Source: Flavobacteriia bacterium
GTDB lineage: Bacteria; Bacteroidota; Bacteroidia; Flavobacteriales_D; Crocinitomicaceae
Length of the DNA: 64,000 nt
Direction: 5' to 3'
Assembly: GCA_016178305.1 (NCBI GenBank)
Contig: JACOTM010000051.1
Coordinates: 1-64,000, forward strand
Position numbers and translations under genes: made by a program. Under the pieces are notes generated by a model that was given only the letters and a program-made list of their open reading frames with translations, did no database searches and was not told the DNA's origin. Positions 45,301 to 56,723 of the stretch are shown piece by piece; the first letter of the stretch is position 1; every line of letters starts with the position of its first letter.

Positions 45301-45852
45301 ATGGGAGAGATTAAAAAACGTTGGTACGTTGTTAGAGCAGTAAGTGGTAAAGAGAAAAAAGTCAAGGAATATTTAGACCTTGAAATTTCTCGTTTGAAAT
45401 TGGAAAATTTTGTGGAGCAAGTGTTAATTCCAACAGAAAAAGTCTTCCAAATTCGAAATGGTAAAAAAGTAAGTAAAGAAAAAGCTTACTTACCAGGTTA
45501 TGTGTTAATTGAAGCTGCTTTAGTCGGTGAAGTTACGCATGTTATCAAAAGTATTCCAAATGTAATTGGATTTTTAGGAACTGAAAAAGGGGGAGACCCA
45601 GTTCCAATGCGTTTGGCAGAAGTAAATAGAATTCTTGGAAAGGTAGATGAATTATCTGAAACTGAAGAAGAAATGAAAATACCTTTTGTTGTTGGGGAGT
45701 CAGTTAAAGTAATTGATGGACCTTTCAATAATTTCACTGGTGTGATTGATGAAATCAACGAAGAGAAGAAAAAATTAAAGGTAATGGTTAAAATTTTCGG
45801 CCGTAAAAACTTACTTGAGTTAAGTTATATGCAGGTTGAAAAAGAATTATAA
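45301..45852 (+). CDS. nusG: transcription elongation/antitermination factor NusG
   Basis: A 183-residue protein with the NGN domain (KKRWYVVRAVSGKEKKVKEYL, then LPGYVLIEA and IPNVIGFLG) and a C-terminal KOW domain (VKVIDGPFNNFTGVIDEIN). It binds RNA polymerase and couples it to ribosomes or Rho. Normal length and position before rplK. Confidence 0.97.
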   Translation: MGEIKKRWYVVRAVSGKEKKVKEYLDLEISRLKLENFVEQVLIPTEKVFQIRNGKKVSKEKAYLPGYVLIEAALVGEVTHVIKSIPNVIGFLGTEKGGDPVPMRLAEVNRILGKVDELSETEEEMKIPFVVGESVKVIDGPFNNFTGVIDEINEEKKKLKVMVKIFGRKNLLELSYMQVEKEL

Positions 45853-45937
45853 AATAGTATATTAACCCGTAGGAGTGAGAAAATTTGATTAAAGCTTCCC
45901 AAATGACTCATGTTAGACTACACAATTTTTATATATA

Positions 45938-46384
45938 ATGGCTAAAGTAGTAGCAGGATTGATCAAATTACAGATCAAAGGTGGTGCTGCCAATCCGGCT
46001 CCTCCAGTGGGTCCAGCTTTAGGTTCTAAAGGTGTGAACATTATGGAGTTCTGCAAACAGTTTAATGCTCGTACGCAGGATAAACCAGGAAAGGTATTAC
46101 CAGTTGTTATCACTGTTTACGGTGATAAATCTTTTGATTTCATTATCAAAACTCCCCCAGCAGCAATTCAAATCATGGAAACAACAAAGTTGAAAAAAGG
46201 TTCATCTGAACCAAATAGAAACAAAGTTGCTTCAATGTCTTGGGATGCTATTAGAACAATTGCAGAAGATAAATTACCAGACATGAACTGTTTCACGATT
46301 GATTCAGCAATGAAAATGGTAGCAGGAACTGCAAGAAGTATGGGAGTAACAGTTAAAGGTGGAGATGCACCATTATCAAAATAA
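45938..46384 (+). CDS. rplK: 50S ribosomal protein L11
   Basis: A 148-residue L11 with [21 protein letters not shown] and the RNA-binding C-terminal domain ([11 protein letters not shown]). It is part of the GTPase-associated stalk base. An 85-base leader precedes it, a usual place for L1-mediated translational control of rplKA, but I could not identify a convincing L1 site. Confidence 0.97.
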   Translation: MAKVVAGLIKLQIKGGAANPAPPVGPALGSKGVNIMEFCKQFNARTQDKPGKVLPVVITVYGDKSFDFIIKTPPAAIQIMETTKLKKGSSEPNRNKVASMSWDAIRTIAEDKLPDMNCFTIDSAMKMVAGTARSMGVTVKGGDAPLSK

Positions 46385-46394
46385 AAGTTAAATC

Positions 46395-47090
46395 ATGAAA
46401 AGAATTTCTAAAAAAAGAAAAGAAGTTTTAGCAAAAGTTGATTTGGCTAAAGCTTATTCATTAGGTGAAGCTTGTAATTTGGTAAAGGAAGTTTCTACTA
46501 CTAAATTTGATGCTTCAGTTGATATCTGTGTAAGATTAGGAGTTGATCCAAGAAAAGCAAACCAAATGGTACGTGGTACTGTTTCTTTACCTCATGGTAC
46601 AGGAAAAGATGTACGTGTCCTTGTATTATGTACACCAGACAAAGAGGCTGAGGCAGTTGCTGCTGGAGCTGATTTTGTAGGTTTAGATGATTACATTGAA
46701 AAAATCAAAGGTGGTTGGACAGATGTTGATGTAATTATTACAATGCCTTCAGTAATGGGTAAAGTTGGAGCTTTAGGTCGTATTTTAGGACCTCGTAGCT
46801 TGATGCCAAATCCAAAAACAGGTACTGTAACAATGGAAGTAGGAAAAGCTGTTGAAGAAGTGAAAGCAGGTAAAATTGATTTCAAAGTTGACAAGTATGG
46901 TATTATTCATAGCTCAGTTGGAAAAGTGAGTTTTGAAGGAGATAAAATTCGTGAGAATTCTATGGAATTAATCCAAACTTTAATCAAAATGAAACCATCA
47001 TCTGCGAAAGGAACTTACATCAAAAGTGTATTCTTGAGTTCGACAATGAGTCCAGGTATTCAAATTGATACAAAATCTGTAGTAGCTTAA
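46395..47090 (+). CDS. rplA: 50S ribosomal protein L1
   Basis: A 231-residue L1 with [20 protein letters not shown] and the SLPHGTGK loop. It forms the mobile L1 stalk at the E site and in many bacteria represses its own operon. It begins ten bases after rplK. Confidence 0.97.
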   Translation: MKRISKKRKEVLAKVDLAKAYSLGEACNLVKEVSTTKFDASVDICVRLGVDPRKANQMVRGTVSLPHGTGKDVRVLVLCTPDKEAEAVAAGADFVGLDDYIEKIKGGWTDVDVIITMPSVMGKVGALGRILGPRSLMPNPKTGTVTMEVGKAVEEVKAGKIDFKVDKYGIIHSSVGKVSFEGDKIRENSMELIQTLIKMKPSSAKGTYIKSVFLSSTMSPGIQIDTKSVVA

Positions 47091-47103
47091 AAACTGACGT
47101 AAA

Positions 47104-47625
47104 ATGACAAAAGAAGAAAAAGCGAAGTATATAGATGGATTAGTTGCTGAATTATCTGCATCTGGTGTTATCTATTTAGCGGATACTTCTGAATTAACAG
47201 TTGAAAGTGTTAACAACCTTCGTAGAAAATGTTTTAACTCAAACATTCGTTTAAGAGTAGTAAAAAATACTTTACTATCTAAAGCAATGGATAAAGTTGA
47301 AGGAAAAGACTATGGACAATTGAAAGATGTATTGGCAGGCCAAACATCAATCATGTTCAGCGAAGTTGGAAATGCACCTGCAAAATTAATTCAGGATTTC
47401 CGTAAAACGAGTGAGAAACCAATTCTTAAAGGTGCTTATATTGAAGAAGCTGTGTTTATTGGTGACAGCCAATTAGCTGCATTAGTTTCTATCAAAAGCA
47501 AGGAAGAAGTTATTGGAGATATCATCGGATTATTACAAAGTCCAGCGAAAAATGTTATTTCTGCTCTTAAAGGGCAAGGCGGTAAAATTGCTGGAATTTT
47601 GAAAACGCTCGAAGAAAGAGCATAA
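47104..47625 (+). CDS. rplJ: 50S ribosomal protein L10
   Basis: A 173-residue L10 (LTVESVNNLRRKCFNSNIRLRV-type RNA-binding domain; C-terminal helices bind L7/L12 dimers). Only 13 bases separate it from rplA, so the long L10-binding leader seen in enterobacteria is absent. Confidence 0.96.
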   Translation: MTKEEKAKYIDGLVAELSASGVIYLADTSELTVESVNNLRRKCFNSNIRLRVVKNTLLSKAMDKVEGKDYGQLKDVLAGQTSIMFSEVGNAPAKLIQDFRKTSEKPILKGAYIEEAVFIGDSQLAALVSIKSKEEVIGDIIGLLQSPAKNVISALKGQGGKIAGILKTLEERA

Positions 47626-47664
47626 TTAATTTATTGTACAATTTAGTTTAAAAAATAAAGAAAA

Positions 47665-48042
47665 ATGGCTGATTTGAAACAAATCGCGGAAACGCTAGTA
47701 AACTTGACAGTTAAAGAAGTTAACGAACTTGCAACTATCTTAAAAGATGAGTACGGAATCGAACCTGCTGCTGCTGCTGCTGTTATGGTAGCTGGTGGAA
47801 GTGCTGACGGTGGTGCTGCTGCTGAAGAAAAAACTGAATTCGATGTAATATTGAAAGCAGGTGGTGCTAACAAACTTGCTGTAGTTAAATTAGTGAAAGA
47901 ATTAACTGGTAACGGTTTAAAAGAGTCTAAAGATTTAGTTGACGGAGCTCCTTCTACATTGAAAGAAGCAGTTTCTAAAGACGAAGCTAATGCATTAAAA
48001 GCTGCTTTAGAAGAAGCTGGTGCTGAAGTTGAGATTAAATAA
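47665..48042 (+). CDS. rplL: 50S ribosomal protein L7/L12
   Basis: A 125-residue stalk protein with N-terminal dimerisation helices, an Ala/Gly hinge ([18 protein letters not shown]) and the factor-binding C-terminal domain ([21 protein letters not shown]). Normal length for Bacteroidota. Confidence 0.97.
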   Translation: MADLKQIAETLVNLTVKEVNELATILKDEYGIEPAAAAAVMVAGGSADGGAAAEEKTEFDVILKAGGANKLAVVKLVKELTGNGLKESKDLVDGAPSTLKEAVSKDEANALKAALEEAGAEVEIK

Positions 48043-48060
48043 CTATCGTACTTTATAAAT

Positions 48061-48100
48061 AGGAAAGGCACGGCATTTTGCTCGTGCCTATTCCTATTTT
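48061..48100 (+). terminator. attenuator-like hairpin between rplL and rpoB
   Basis: AGGAA-A-GGCACG, loop of ten bases, CGTGCC-TA-TTCCT, followed by a T-rich tail. Placed where enterobacteria have the rplL-rpoB attenuator. Likely lowers rpoBC relative to ribosomal protein transcription. Confidence 0.75.
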
Positions 48101-48150
48101 TATTGATTTGAGTAAGTTAAAACGTTTTCATCAACAAATTCTTATAGGCC

Positions 48151-51100
48151 TTGGCAACAACAAGTAATATATCGACAAGAATTAATTTTGCGTCAAGCAA
48201 AAATCAATTTGATTATCCAGATTTCTTGGATATTCAAATTAAGTCCTTCCAAGAGTTTTTTCAATTAGAAACAACTCCTGAGAACAGAGATAGTGAAGGA
48301 CTATTTAAAGTATTTTCTGAGAATTTCCCTATTACGGATACTAGAAATCAATTCGTATTAGAGTTCTTAGATTATTTCGTAGATCCCCCACGTTACACCA
48401 TAGAAGAGTGTATTGATAGAGGATTAACTTATAGTGTTCCGTTAAAAGCAAAATTAAAATTGTATTGTACGGATCCAGAACATGAAGATTTTGAAACCAT
48501 TGTTCAAGATGTTTATCTTGGTACAATTCCTTACATGACTCCAAAAGGTTCTTTTGTTGTAAATGGCGCACAACGTGTTATCGTTTCGCAATTGCACAGA
48601 TCTCCTGGGGTTTTCTTTGGTCAAAGTCGTCATGCGAATGGTACAAAATTGTATTCAGCACGTGTAATTCCTTTCAAGGGTTCTTGGATTGAGTTCGCTA
48701 CTGATATTAACAGTGTAATGTACGCTTACATCGATCGTAAGAAAAAATTACCTGTTACAACTTTATTCCGTGCTATAGGTTACGAAAGTGATAAAGATAT
48801 TCTTGAAATATTTGGACTTGCTGACGAAGTAAAGGCTACTAAAGTTAATTTGAAAAAATTAGTTGGAAGAAAACTAGCTGCTCGTGTTTTAAAAACATGG
48901 ATTGAAGATTTCGTAGATGAGGATACTGGAGAAGTTGTTTCTATTGAAAGAAATGAAGTTCTTTTAGACCGTGAAACCGTAATCGAAGATTTTCATGTTG
49001 ATTTAATTGTTGATTCTGGTGTAAAAACAATTATTCTTCATAAAGAAGATGTAAATAGTGCTGATTTCACTTTAATTTACAATACGTTACAAAAAGATAC
49101 TTCAAACTCTGAAAAAGAGGCTGTTGAACATATTTATAGACAGTTACGTAATGCTGAACCACCAGATTATGAAACTGCAAAAGGAGTTTTTGAAAAATTA
49201 TTCTTTTCAGATACTCGTTATGATTTAGGGGAAGTAGGTCGTTTCCGTTTGAATAAAAAATTAGGAATCGATATCTCTGAACAATCTAGAGTATTGACAA
49301 AAAATGATATTATTTTAATCATTAAGTATTTGATAGAGTTGGTTAACTCTAAAGCTGATGTAGATGATATCGATCACTTATCTAATCGTCGTGTTAGAAC
49401 AGTAGGTGAGCAATTGTATGCGCAATTTGGTGTTGGTTTAGCTAGAATGGCTAGAACAATTCGTGAGCGTATGAATGTTAGAGATAATGAGGTGTTTACA
49501 CCAATCGATTTGATTAATGCTAAGACGTTGTCTTCGGTAATTAATTCTTTCTTTGGTACAAACCAATTATCTCAATTTATGGATCAAACCAATCCTCTTT
49601 CTGAAGTAACTCACAAGAGAAGACTTTCAGCACTAGGACCTGGTGGACTTTCAAGAGAAAGAGCAGGATTCGAGGTACGTGATGTTCACTATACACATTA
49701 TGGACGTTTATGTACGATTGAAACGCCAGAGGGACCAAATATTGGTTTGATTTCTTCATTATGTGTGTTTGCAAAAGTAAATAAATTAGGATTTATTGAA
49801 ACTCCTTATAGAAGAGTAGATGGTGGTAAAGCTGTTATTACAGAAGAACCAGTTTACTTGTCTGCAGAAGAAGAGGATTCTAAAATGATTGCGCAAGCAA
49901 ATGCAATAATAGATGATAATGGAAATTTCTTAACAGATGTTGTTAAGGCTAGATATGAAGGTGATTTCCCGGTTGTGCAACCAAAGGATTTACACTTAAT
50001 GGACGTGGGAGCAAATCAAATTGCTTCGATTGCCGCTTCTTCAATTCCTTTCTTAGAGCATGATGATGCCAATCGTGCATTGATGGGATCTAACATGCAA
50101 CGTCAAGCTGTTCCTTTGTTGAAACCAAATTCACCAATCGTTGGAACAGGTATTGAAAGATTAGTTGCGAGAGATTCTAGAGTATTGATTAACGCTGAAA
50201 ATTCTGGTGTTGTTGAATATGTTGATGCGAATGAGATAGTTATTCGTTATGACTGGACTGAAGATGATAAATTAGTGAGTTTTGATAGTGAAGTGACTAA
50301 ATACACTTTAACTAAATTTGCTAAAACAAATCAAAGTACTTGTATGAACTTGAAACCAATCGTTAAGAAAGGTGATAGAGTTGAAAAAGGACAAGTTCTT
50401 TGTGAAGGTTATGCGACGCAACAAGGTGAATTAGCTTTAGGGCAAAACTTAAAAGTGGCTTTCATGCCATGGAAAGGTTATAACTTTGAGGATGCGATTG
50501 TAATCTCAGAAAGAGTTGTTAGAGATGATGTATTTACTTCTATTCATATTGATGAATATACTGTAGATGTTCGTGATACTAAACGTGGTATGGAAGAATT
50601 AACTTCGGATATTCCAAACGTTAGTGAAGAAGCTACTAAAGATCTTGATGAAAACGGATTAATTCGTATTGGAGCTGAGATTAAAGAAGGAGATATTTTA
50701 ATTGGTAAAATTACTCCAAAAGGGGAAACAGATCCTTCACCAGAAGAGAAATTGTTAAGAGCAATCTTTGGTGATAAAGCAGGAGATGTTAAAGATGCTT
50801 CTTTGAAAGCTGGTCCTTCTTTAAGAGGTGTAGTTATTGATAAAAAATTATTCTCTAGAGCTGTAAAAGATAGAAAATCTAAAGCTCAAGATAAACCTAT
50901 TTTGGAAAGTCTAGATGCTGAATACGAAAGAGATTTTGCAGTATTGAAAGAGAAATTAGTTGACAAATTGTTACAAGTTGTTGGTGAAACTAAGTCAAAT
51001 GGAGTATTTAATAATTTCCGTGAAGAGATTATTAAAAAAGGCACAAAATTTACTCAGAAAAACCTTTTTGCAATTGATTATACAATTGTAAACCCAACTA

Positions 51101-51963
51101 ATTGGACTTCTGAAGCTCATTTGAATACGTTAATTGGTCGTGTAATTCACAACTTTAACATTAAAGCAAATGACTTATTAGGAACATTTAAACGTAAAAA
51201 ATTCCATATTTCAGTTGGTGATGAATTGCCAGCAGGAATCGTTAAAATGGCAAAAGTTTACATCGCTAAAAAACGTAAGTTAAAAGTTGGTGATAAAATG
51301 GCTGGTCGTCATGGTAACAAAGGAATTGTTGCAAATATTGTTCGTGCCGAAGATATGCCATTCTTAGAAGATGGAACACCAGTTGATATTGTGTTGAATC
51401 CACTTGGGGTGCCTTCACGTATGAACTTAGGTCAGGTGTATGAAACAGTTTTAGGTTGGGCAGGACAAAAATTAGGCGTTAAATTTGCTACACCTATTTT
51501 TGACGGAGCTAAACCGTATGAAATTGATGAATGGACTGCTAAAGCTGGAGTTCCAAAATCAGGTAAGACATACTTATATGATGGAGGTACAGGTGAGCGT
51601 TTCCATCAAACTGCTACAGTTGGTGTAATTTACATGTTGAAATTAGCCCACATGGTTGATGACAAAATGCATGCTCGTTCTATCGGACCTTACTCTCTAA
51701 TTACGCAACAACCATTGGGTGGTAAAGCGCAATTTGGAGGTCAAAGATTTGGTGAGATGGAGGTTTGGGCTCTTGAAGCGTTTGGTGCTGCGAACTTATT
51801 ACAAGAAATCTTGACTGTGAAGTCTGATGATGTAAATGGACGTGCTAAAGCATACGAAGCAATCGTGAAAGGAGACAATATTCCTGAGCCTGGTATTCCA
51901 GAATCATTCAATGTATTATTACATGAGTTGAGAGGTTTATGTTTAAACATTTCATTAGATTAA
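48151..51963 (+). CDS. rpoB: RNA polymerase subunit beta
   Basis: A 1270-residue beta subunit with complete domain set. Landmarks are [19 protein letters not shown] at the N-terminus, [28 protein letters not shown] (the rifampicin region), [13 protein letters not shown] and the C-terminal [25 protein letters not shown]. The start is TTG: an in-frame TAG lies two codons upstream and the first internal ATG would remove over 120 conserved residues. rpoC follows after 36 bases. Confidence 0.98.
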   Translation: MATTSNISTRINFASSKNQFDYPDFLDIQIKSFQEFFQLETTPENRDSEGLFKVFSENFPITDTRNQFVLEFLDYFVDPPRYTIEECIDRGLTYSVPLKAKLKLYCTDPEHEDFETIVQDVYLGTIPYMTPKGSFVVNGAQRVIVSQLHRSPGVFFGQSRHANGTKLYSARVIPFKGSWIEFATDINSVMYAYIDRKKKLPVTTLFRAIGYESDKDILEIFGLADEVKATKVNLKKLVGRKLAARVLKTWIEDFVDEDTGEVVSIERNEVLLDRETVIEDFHVDLIVDSGVKTIILHKEDVNSADFTLIYNTLQKDTSNSEKEAVEHIYRQLRNAEPPDYETAKGVFEKLFFSDTRYDLGEVGRFRLNKKLGIDISEQSRVLTKNDIILIIKYLIELVNSKADVDDIDHLSNRRVRTVGEQLYAQFGVGLARMARTIRERMNVRDNEVFTPIDLINAKTLSSVINSFFGTNQLSQFMDQTNPLSEVTHKRRLSALGPGGLSRERAGFEVRDVHYTHYGRLCTIETPEGPNIGLISSLCVFAKVNKLGFIETPYRRVDGGKAVITEEPVYLSAEEEDSKMIAQANAIIDDNGNFLTDVVKARYEGDFPVVQPKDLHLMDVGANQIASIAASSIPFLEHDDANRALMGSNMQRQAVPLLKPNSPIVGTGIERLVARDSRVLINAENSGVVEYVDANEIVIRYDWTEDDKLVSFDSEVTKYTLTKFAKTNQSTCMNLKPIVKKGDRVEKGQVLCEGYATQQGELALGQNLKVAFMPWKGYNFEDAIVISERVVRDDVFTSIHIDEYTVDVRDTKRGMEELTSDIPNVSEEATKDLDENGLIRIGAEIKEGDILIGKITPKGETDPSPEEKLLRAIFGDKAGDVKDASLKAGPSLRGVVIDKKLFSRAVKDRKSKAQDKPILESLDAEYERDFAVLKEKLVDKLLQVVGETKSNGVFNNFREEIIKKGTKFTQKNLFAIDYTIVNPTNWTSEAHLNTLIGRVIHNFNIKANDLLGTFKRKKFHISVGDELPAGIVKMAKVYIAKKRKLKVGDKMAGRHGNKGIVANIVRAEDMPFLEDGTPVDIVLNPLGVPSRMNLGQVYETVLGWAGQKLGVKFATPIFDGAKPYEIDEWTAKAGVPKSGKTYLYDGGTGERFHQTATVGVIYMLKLAHMVDDKMHARSIGPYSLITQQPLGGKAQFGGQRFGEMEVWALEAFGAANLLQEILTVKSDDVNGRAKAYEAIVKGDNIPEPGIPESFNVLLHELRGLCLNISLD

Positions 51964-51999
51964 TTGTTCGATAAGTAGAATTATAGATTAAGCAATATT

Positions 52000-54900
52000 A
52001 TGGCTTACAGAAAAGAAACACCAAAAACACAAAGTAGTTTTAATAAAATTACGATCTCTTTAGCTTCTCCAGAGTTAATGTTAGAGCAATCTAGCGGAGA
52101 AGTTTTAAAGCCGGAAACGATAAACTATCGTACATACAAACCGGAAAGAGATGGTTTATTTTGTGAAAGAATATTTGGACCTGTTAAAGATTACGAATGC
52201 CATTGTGGTAAATACAAAAGAATCCGATACAAAGGAATCGTTTGTGACCGTTGTGGGGTTGAAGTAACAGAGAAAAAAGTACGTCGTGAACGTATGGGAC
52301 ATATTTCATTAGTAGTTCCAGTTGCGCACATTTGGTACTTCCGTTCTCTTCCAAACAAAATTGGATATTTATTAGGGTTACCAACAAAAAAATTAGACCA
52401 AATTATTTACTACGAACGTTTTGTAGTAATTCAAGGAGGTATTGCAACAAATGCAGATGGCTCTGCTTTAAATAGATTAGATTTCTTATCGGAAGAAGAG
52501 TATTTAGATATTTTAGATACTTTACCAAAAGAAAATCAATATTTAGAAGATACAGATCCAAATAAATTTGTAGCTAAAATGGGTGCTGAAGCGCTTTATG
52601 ATTTATTGAAAACTTTAGATCTTGAACAAACTTCTTATGATTTACGTCACCAAGCAAATACGGAAACGTCAATGCAACGTAAAAATGAAGCGTTAAAAAG
52701 ATTACAAGTTGTTGAATCTATGCGTGAATCTCAGGAAAGAATTGATAACCGTCCTGAATGGATGGTTATTAAAGTTGTTCCAGTTATTCCACCTGAATTA
52801 CGTCCTTTAGTTCCATTGGATGGAGGTCGTTTTGCTACTTCAGATTTAAATGATTTATACAGACGTGTTATTATACGTAACAATCGTTTGAAAAGATTAA
52901 TTGAAATTAAAGCTCCTGAAGTAATTTTACGTAACGAAAAACGTATGCTTCAAGAATCTGTTGATTCATTATTTGATAACTCTAGAAAATCTAGTGCTGT
53001 TAAAACGGAATCAAACAGACCTTTAAAATCGTTATCTGATTCATTAAAAGGTAAACAAGGACGTTTCCGTCAAAACTTATTAGGTAAACGTGTTGACTAT
53101 TCTGCACGTTCGGTAATTGTTGTTGGTCCATTCTTGAAATTGCATGAATGTGGTTTACCAAAAGATATGGCTGCGGAGCTTTACAAACCGTTTATCATTC
53201 GTAAAATGATTGAGCGTGGTATTGTGAAAACAGTTAAATCTGCGAAGAAAATTGTTGATAAAAAAGAGCCAGTAGTTTGGGATATTTTGGAAAGTGTATT
53301 GAAAGGACATCCTGTTCTTTTAAACCGTGCTCCAACTCTTCACAGACTTGGTATTCAAGCATTCCAACCAAAATTAATTGAAGGAAAAGCAATTCGTTTG
53401 CATCCGTTGGTAACAACAGCCTTCAATGCCGATTTCGATGGGGATCAAATGGCGGTTCACTTACCTTTAGGTAACGCTGCAATTTTAGAGGCTCAATTAT
53501 TAATGTTGGCTTCTCACAATATCTTAAATCCTGCGAATGGTGCACCGATTGCGGTACCTTCACAAGATATGGTCTTGGGTCTTTACTATATAACAAAAGG
53601 GAAAAGAACGAAAGATGATGTTATTGTTAAAGGAGAAGATGGTATCTTTTATTCTCCTGAAGAAGTAATTATTGCTTATAATGAGAAACAATTAGATCTT
53701 CATGCACACATCAAAGTTAAAAGTTATGACTTAGATGAAAATGGAGTTCCAACTTTACAAATGATTGAAACTACGTGTGGTAGAGTTTTATTTAACGAGT
53801 TAGTTCCAAGAGAAGTTGGGTATATCAATGATGTATTAACGAAAAAAGCATTAAGAGATATTATTGGAAATGTATTAAAAGTTTCTGGAACATCTCGTAC
53901 AGCTCAATTCTTAGATGATATTAAAGAAATTGGTTATGATATGGCCTTCAAAGGTGGATTGTCGTTCAATTTAGATGATATTATTATTCCAAAAGAAAAA
54001 GAAGAATTAGTAGCTAAAGCTGAAACGGAAGTTGTTGAAGTTATGGGTAATTACAACATGGGTTTAATTACAAATAATGAACGTTACAACCAAATTATTG
54101 ATATTTGGACGCATACCAATTCAAGATTGACTAACATTTTGATGGATCAGTTGAAAAATGATATGCAAGGTTTCAACTCAATTTACATGATGTATGATTC
54201 TGGTGCAAGGGGTTCTAAAGAGCAAATTCGTCAGCTTTCAGGTATGAGGGGATTGATGGCAAAACCACAAAAATCAGGTGCTTCAAGTCAAGATATTATC
54301 GAGAATCCAATTCTTTCAAACTTTAAAGAAGGATTATCAATTTTAGAATACTTTATTTCTACTCACGGTGCTCGTAAAGGTTTAGCGGATACTGCTTTGA
54401 AAACGGCAGATGCTGGATACTTAACTCGTCGTTTAGTTGATGTTGCTCAGGATGTTGTTATTAATAGCAATGATTGTGGTACCTTAAGAGGATTGACTGC
54501 AACAGCATTGATGAAAAATGACGAAATAGTTGAGCCATTATATGATCGTATTTTAGGTAGAACATCAGTACATGATATTTACAATTCAGATACAGATGAA
54601 TTAATCGTTGCTGCAGGTGAATTGATTTTAGAAGATACAGCTACAGCAATTGAAAAAGCAGGAATTGATGAAGTTGAAATTCGTTCAGTTCTTACATGTG
54701 AAATGAGAAGAGGTGTTTGTTCAAAATGTTATGGACGAAACTTGTCAAATCACAGGTTAGCACAAATCGGAGATTCAGTTGGTGTTATTGCGGCACAATC
54801 AATTGGTGAGCCAGGTACACAGTTGACATTACGTACATTCCATGTTGGGGGTACTGCGTCAAACACAGGTAGTGATAACGATTTAAAAGCAAAAGCTAGT

Positions 54901-56286
54901 GGTATTTTAGAAATCGAAGAGTTAAGAACTATCGAAAAGAAAAATGCGGATGGTACAGTGAAACAAGTTGTTATTGGTCGTTCTGCTGAATTAAAAATTA
55001 TAGATGAGAAAACAGGAATTGTATTAATGAATACAAATATTCCTTACGGTTCTGAAATGATATTTAATCAAACTGGAAAAATTAAGAAAGGTGATGTAAT
55101 TTGTAAATGGGATCAATATAATGCTGTTATCGTTTCAGAAGTAAATGGTAAAGTGGTATTTGATAGTATTTTAGAAGGTGTAACTTGTCGTGAAGAAGTG
55201 GATGAGCAAACTGGTTTTGCTGAGAAAGTAATTATCGAATCAAGAGACAAAAAGAAAAATCCGTCTATTCATATTATTGATCCGAAAACGAAAGAAATAT
55301 TAAGAGAATACAGTTTGCCAGTTAGTGCTCACATTTCTGTAAAAGAAGGTGATGTGTTAGAAGCAGGTGAAATCTTAGTTAAAATCCCAAGATCATCAGG
55401 GAAAACAGGAGATATTACAGGAGGTTTACCGCGTGTAACTGAGTTATTTGAGGCACGTAATCCTTCTAATCCTGCAATTGTTTCTGAAATCGATGGTATT
55501 GCAGAATATGGTAAAATCAAAAGAGGAAATAGAGAAATTCAAATTACATCAAAAACAGGTGAAGTTCGTAAATATTTAGTTCCACTTTCGAAACATATTT
55601 TAGTTCAAGAGAATGATTTCATTCGTGCAGGTCAACCGTTATCAGACGGAGCGATTACTCCAAATGACATCTTAAATATTGAAGGTCCTACAAAAGTGCA
55701 AGAGTACATTGTAAATGAAATTCAAGAGGTTTACCGTTTACAAGGGGTGAAAATTAATGATAAACATTTTGAGGTAATTGTTCGCCAAATGATGTTAAAG
55801 TCAGAAATTATTGACTCTGGAGATACTAAATTCTTAGAAGGACAGTCTGTACGTAAAGTAGAGATTATGGAAGAGAATGATGGAATTTATGGTATGAAAG
55901 TAGTTGTAGATGCTGGAGAATCTACAGTATTGAAACCAGGGATGATTTTGTCAGCACGTAAATTAAGAGATGAAAATTCTCAATTAAAACGTGAAGATAA
56001 ACGTTTAGTGGAAGCTAGAGATGCAGTTCCTGCAACTTCAACACCATTATTACAAGGTATCACAAGAGCTTCTCTTCAAACTCAATCATTTATTTCTGCT
56101 GCTTCTTTCCAAGAAACAACAAAAGTATTGAATGAAGCTGCATTGTCAGGAAAAGAAGATCACTTGTTAGGATTAAAAGAAAACGTAATTGTTGGTCATT
56201 TAATTCCTTCAGGAACTGGTGTTCGAAAATTCCAAAATATGATTGTTGCTTCGAAAGAAGATTACGCTGAATTATCAGCAAAGTAA
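52000..56286 (+). CDS. rpoC: RNA polymerase subunit beta'
   Basis: A 1428-residue beta' subunit. It has the N-terminal zinc site (CHCGKY ... CDRCGVEV), the catalytic triad NADFDGDQM, the bridge and trigger region ([23 protein letters not shown]), the second zinc site ([16 protein letters not shown]), and a long sandwich-barrel insertion near the C-terminus typical of Bacteroidota. Ends at a terminator. Confidence 0.98.
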   Translation: MAYRKETPKTQSSFNKITISLASPELMLEQSSGEVLKPETINYRTYKPERDGLFCERIFGPVKDYECHCGKYKRIRYKGIVCDRCGVEVTEKKVRRERMGHISLVVPVAHIWYFRSLPNKIGYLLGLPTKKLDQIIYYERFVVIQGGIATNADGSALNRLDFLSEEEYLDILDTLPKENQYLEDTDPNKFVAKMGAEALYDLLKTLDLEQTSYDLRHQANTETSMQRKNEALKRLQVVESMRESQERIDNRPEWMVIKVVPVIPPELRPLVPLDGGRFATSDLNDLYRRVIIRNNRLKRLIEIKAPEVILRNEKRMLQESVDSLFDNSRKSSAVKTESNRPLKSLSDSLKGKQGRFRQNLLGKRVDYSARSVIVVGPFLKLHECGLPKDMAAELYKPFIIRKMIERGIVKTVKSAKKIVDKKEPVVWDILESVLKGHPVLLNRAPTLHRLGIQAFQPKLIEGKAIRLHPLVTTAFNADFDGDQMAVHLPLGNAAILEAQLLMLASHNILNPANGAPIAVPSQDMVLGLYYITKGKRTKDDVIVKGEDGIFYSPEEVIIAYNEKQLDLHAHIKVKSYDLDENGVPTLQMIETTCGRVLFNELVPREVGYINDVLTKKALRDIIGNVLKVSGTSRTAQFLDDIKEIGYDMAFKGGLSFNLDDIIIPKEKEELVAKAETEVVEVMGNYNMGLITNNERYNQIIDIWTHTNSRLTNILMDQLKNDMQGFNSIYMMYDSGARGSKEQIRQLSGMRGLMAKPQKSGASSQDIIENPILSNFKEGLSILEYFISTHGARKGLADTALKTADAGYLTRRLVDVAQDVVINSNDCGTLRGLTATALMKNDEIVEPLYDRILGRTSVHDIYNSDTDELIVAAGELILEDTATAIEKAGIDEVEIRSVLTCEMRRGVCSKCYGRNLSNHRLAQIGDSVGVIAAQSIGEPGTQLTLRTFHVGGTASNTGSDNDLKAKASGILEIEELRTIEKKNADGTVKQVVIGRSAELKIIDEKTGIVLMNTNIPYGSEMIFNQTGKIKKGDVICKWDQYNAVIVSEVNGKVVFDSILEGVTCREEVDEQTGFAEKVIIESRDKKKNPSIHIIDPKTKEILREYSLPVSAHISVKEGDVLEAGEILVKIPRSSGKTGDITGGLPRVTELFEARNPSNPAIVSEIDGIAEYGKIKRGNREIQITSKTGEVRKYLVPLSKHILVQENDFIRAGQPLSDGAITPNDILNIEGPTKVQEYIVNEIQEVYRLQGVKINDKHFEVIVRQMMLKSEIIDSGDTKFLEGQSVRKVEIMEENDGIYGMKVVVDAGESTVLKPGMILSARKLRDENSQLKREDKRLVEARDAVPATSTPLLQGITRASLQTQSFISAASFQETTKVLNEAALSGKEDHLLGLKENVIVGHLIPSGTGVRKFQNMIVASKEDYAELSAK

Positions 56287-56304
56287 TATAAAAGAATAAT
56301 CTAT

Positions 56305-56333
56305 AAAGGGGCTACTAAGTAGCCCCTTTTTTT
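56305..56333 (+). terminator. rho-independent terminator of the rpoBC operon
   Basis: AAAGGGGCTAC / GTAGCCCCTTT with a 3-base loop, followed by T7 (three in the stem). The DUF3467 gene begins 13 bases later and may depend on read-through or an undetected promoter. Confidence 0.9.
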
Positions 56334-56345
56334 AAATCTAATAAA

Positions 56346-56654
56346 ATGGAAAATAACGAAAATCAAATGAATATTGAACTTACTGAAGATATTGCTTTAG
56401 GGGTATATTCAAATTTGGCAATTATAACGCATTCTCCAACTGAAATCGTAAGTGATTTTATTCAGATTATGCCTGGAATGCCTAAAGGAAAAGTGCGTTC
56501 AAGAGTTATTATGACTCCTCAAAATGCGAAAAGATTTATGAAAGCATTAATCGAAAATGTTCAAAAATATGAGCAGACTTTTGGTGTTATTGAAGATTTT
56601 GATAACTCAGGTGTTCCTCCAATGAATTTCGGATCACCAGCAACTCAAGCTTAA
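56346..56654 (+). CDS. DUF3467 protein
   Basis: A 102-residue protein with the family pattern ALGVYSNLAIITHSPTEIVSDFIQIMPG and VIMTPQNAKRFMKALIENVQKYE. The family is often next to rpoC in Bacteroidota. Function is not established. It lies between two terminators and may be expressed at low level from rpoC read-through. Confidence 0.88.
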   Translation: MENNENQMNIELTEDIALGVYSNLAIITHSPTEIVSDFIQIMPGMPKGKVRSRVIMTPQNAKRFMKALIENVQKYEQTFGVIEDFDNSGVPPMNFGSPATQA

Positions 56655-56663
56655 AAAATGTTT

Positions 56664-56702
56664 AGAAACTCCTATGTTTGTTTAATTAACCTAGGAGTTT
56701 CT
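56664..56702. terminator. bidirectional terminator between convergent genes
   Basis: AGAAACTCCTA / TAGGAGTTTCT (11-bp perfect stem, 17-base loop) between the DUF3467 gene and the minus-strand M23 gene. Confidence 0.75.
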
Positions 56703-56723
56703 TTATGTTAAATAATAATTTTC

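Noticed and set aside
47643-48071. 142-residue minus-strand ORF opposite rplL
   Set aside because: A shadow caused by the Ala/Gly-rich rplL coding sequence and its biased codons; no start signals and no homologous features.
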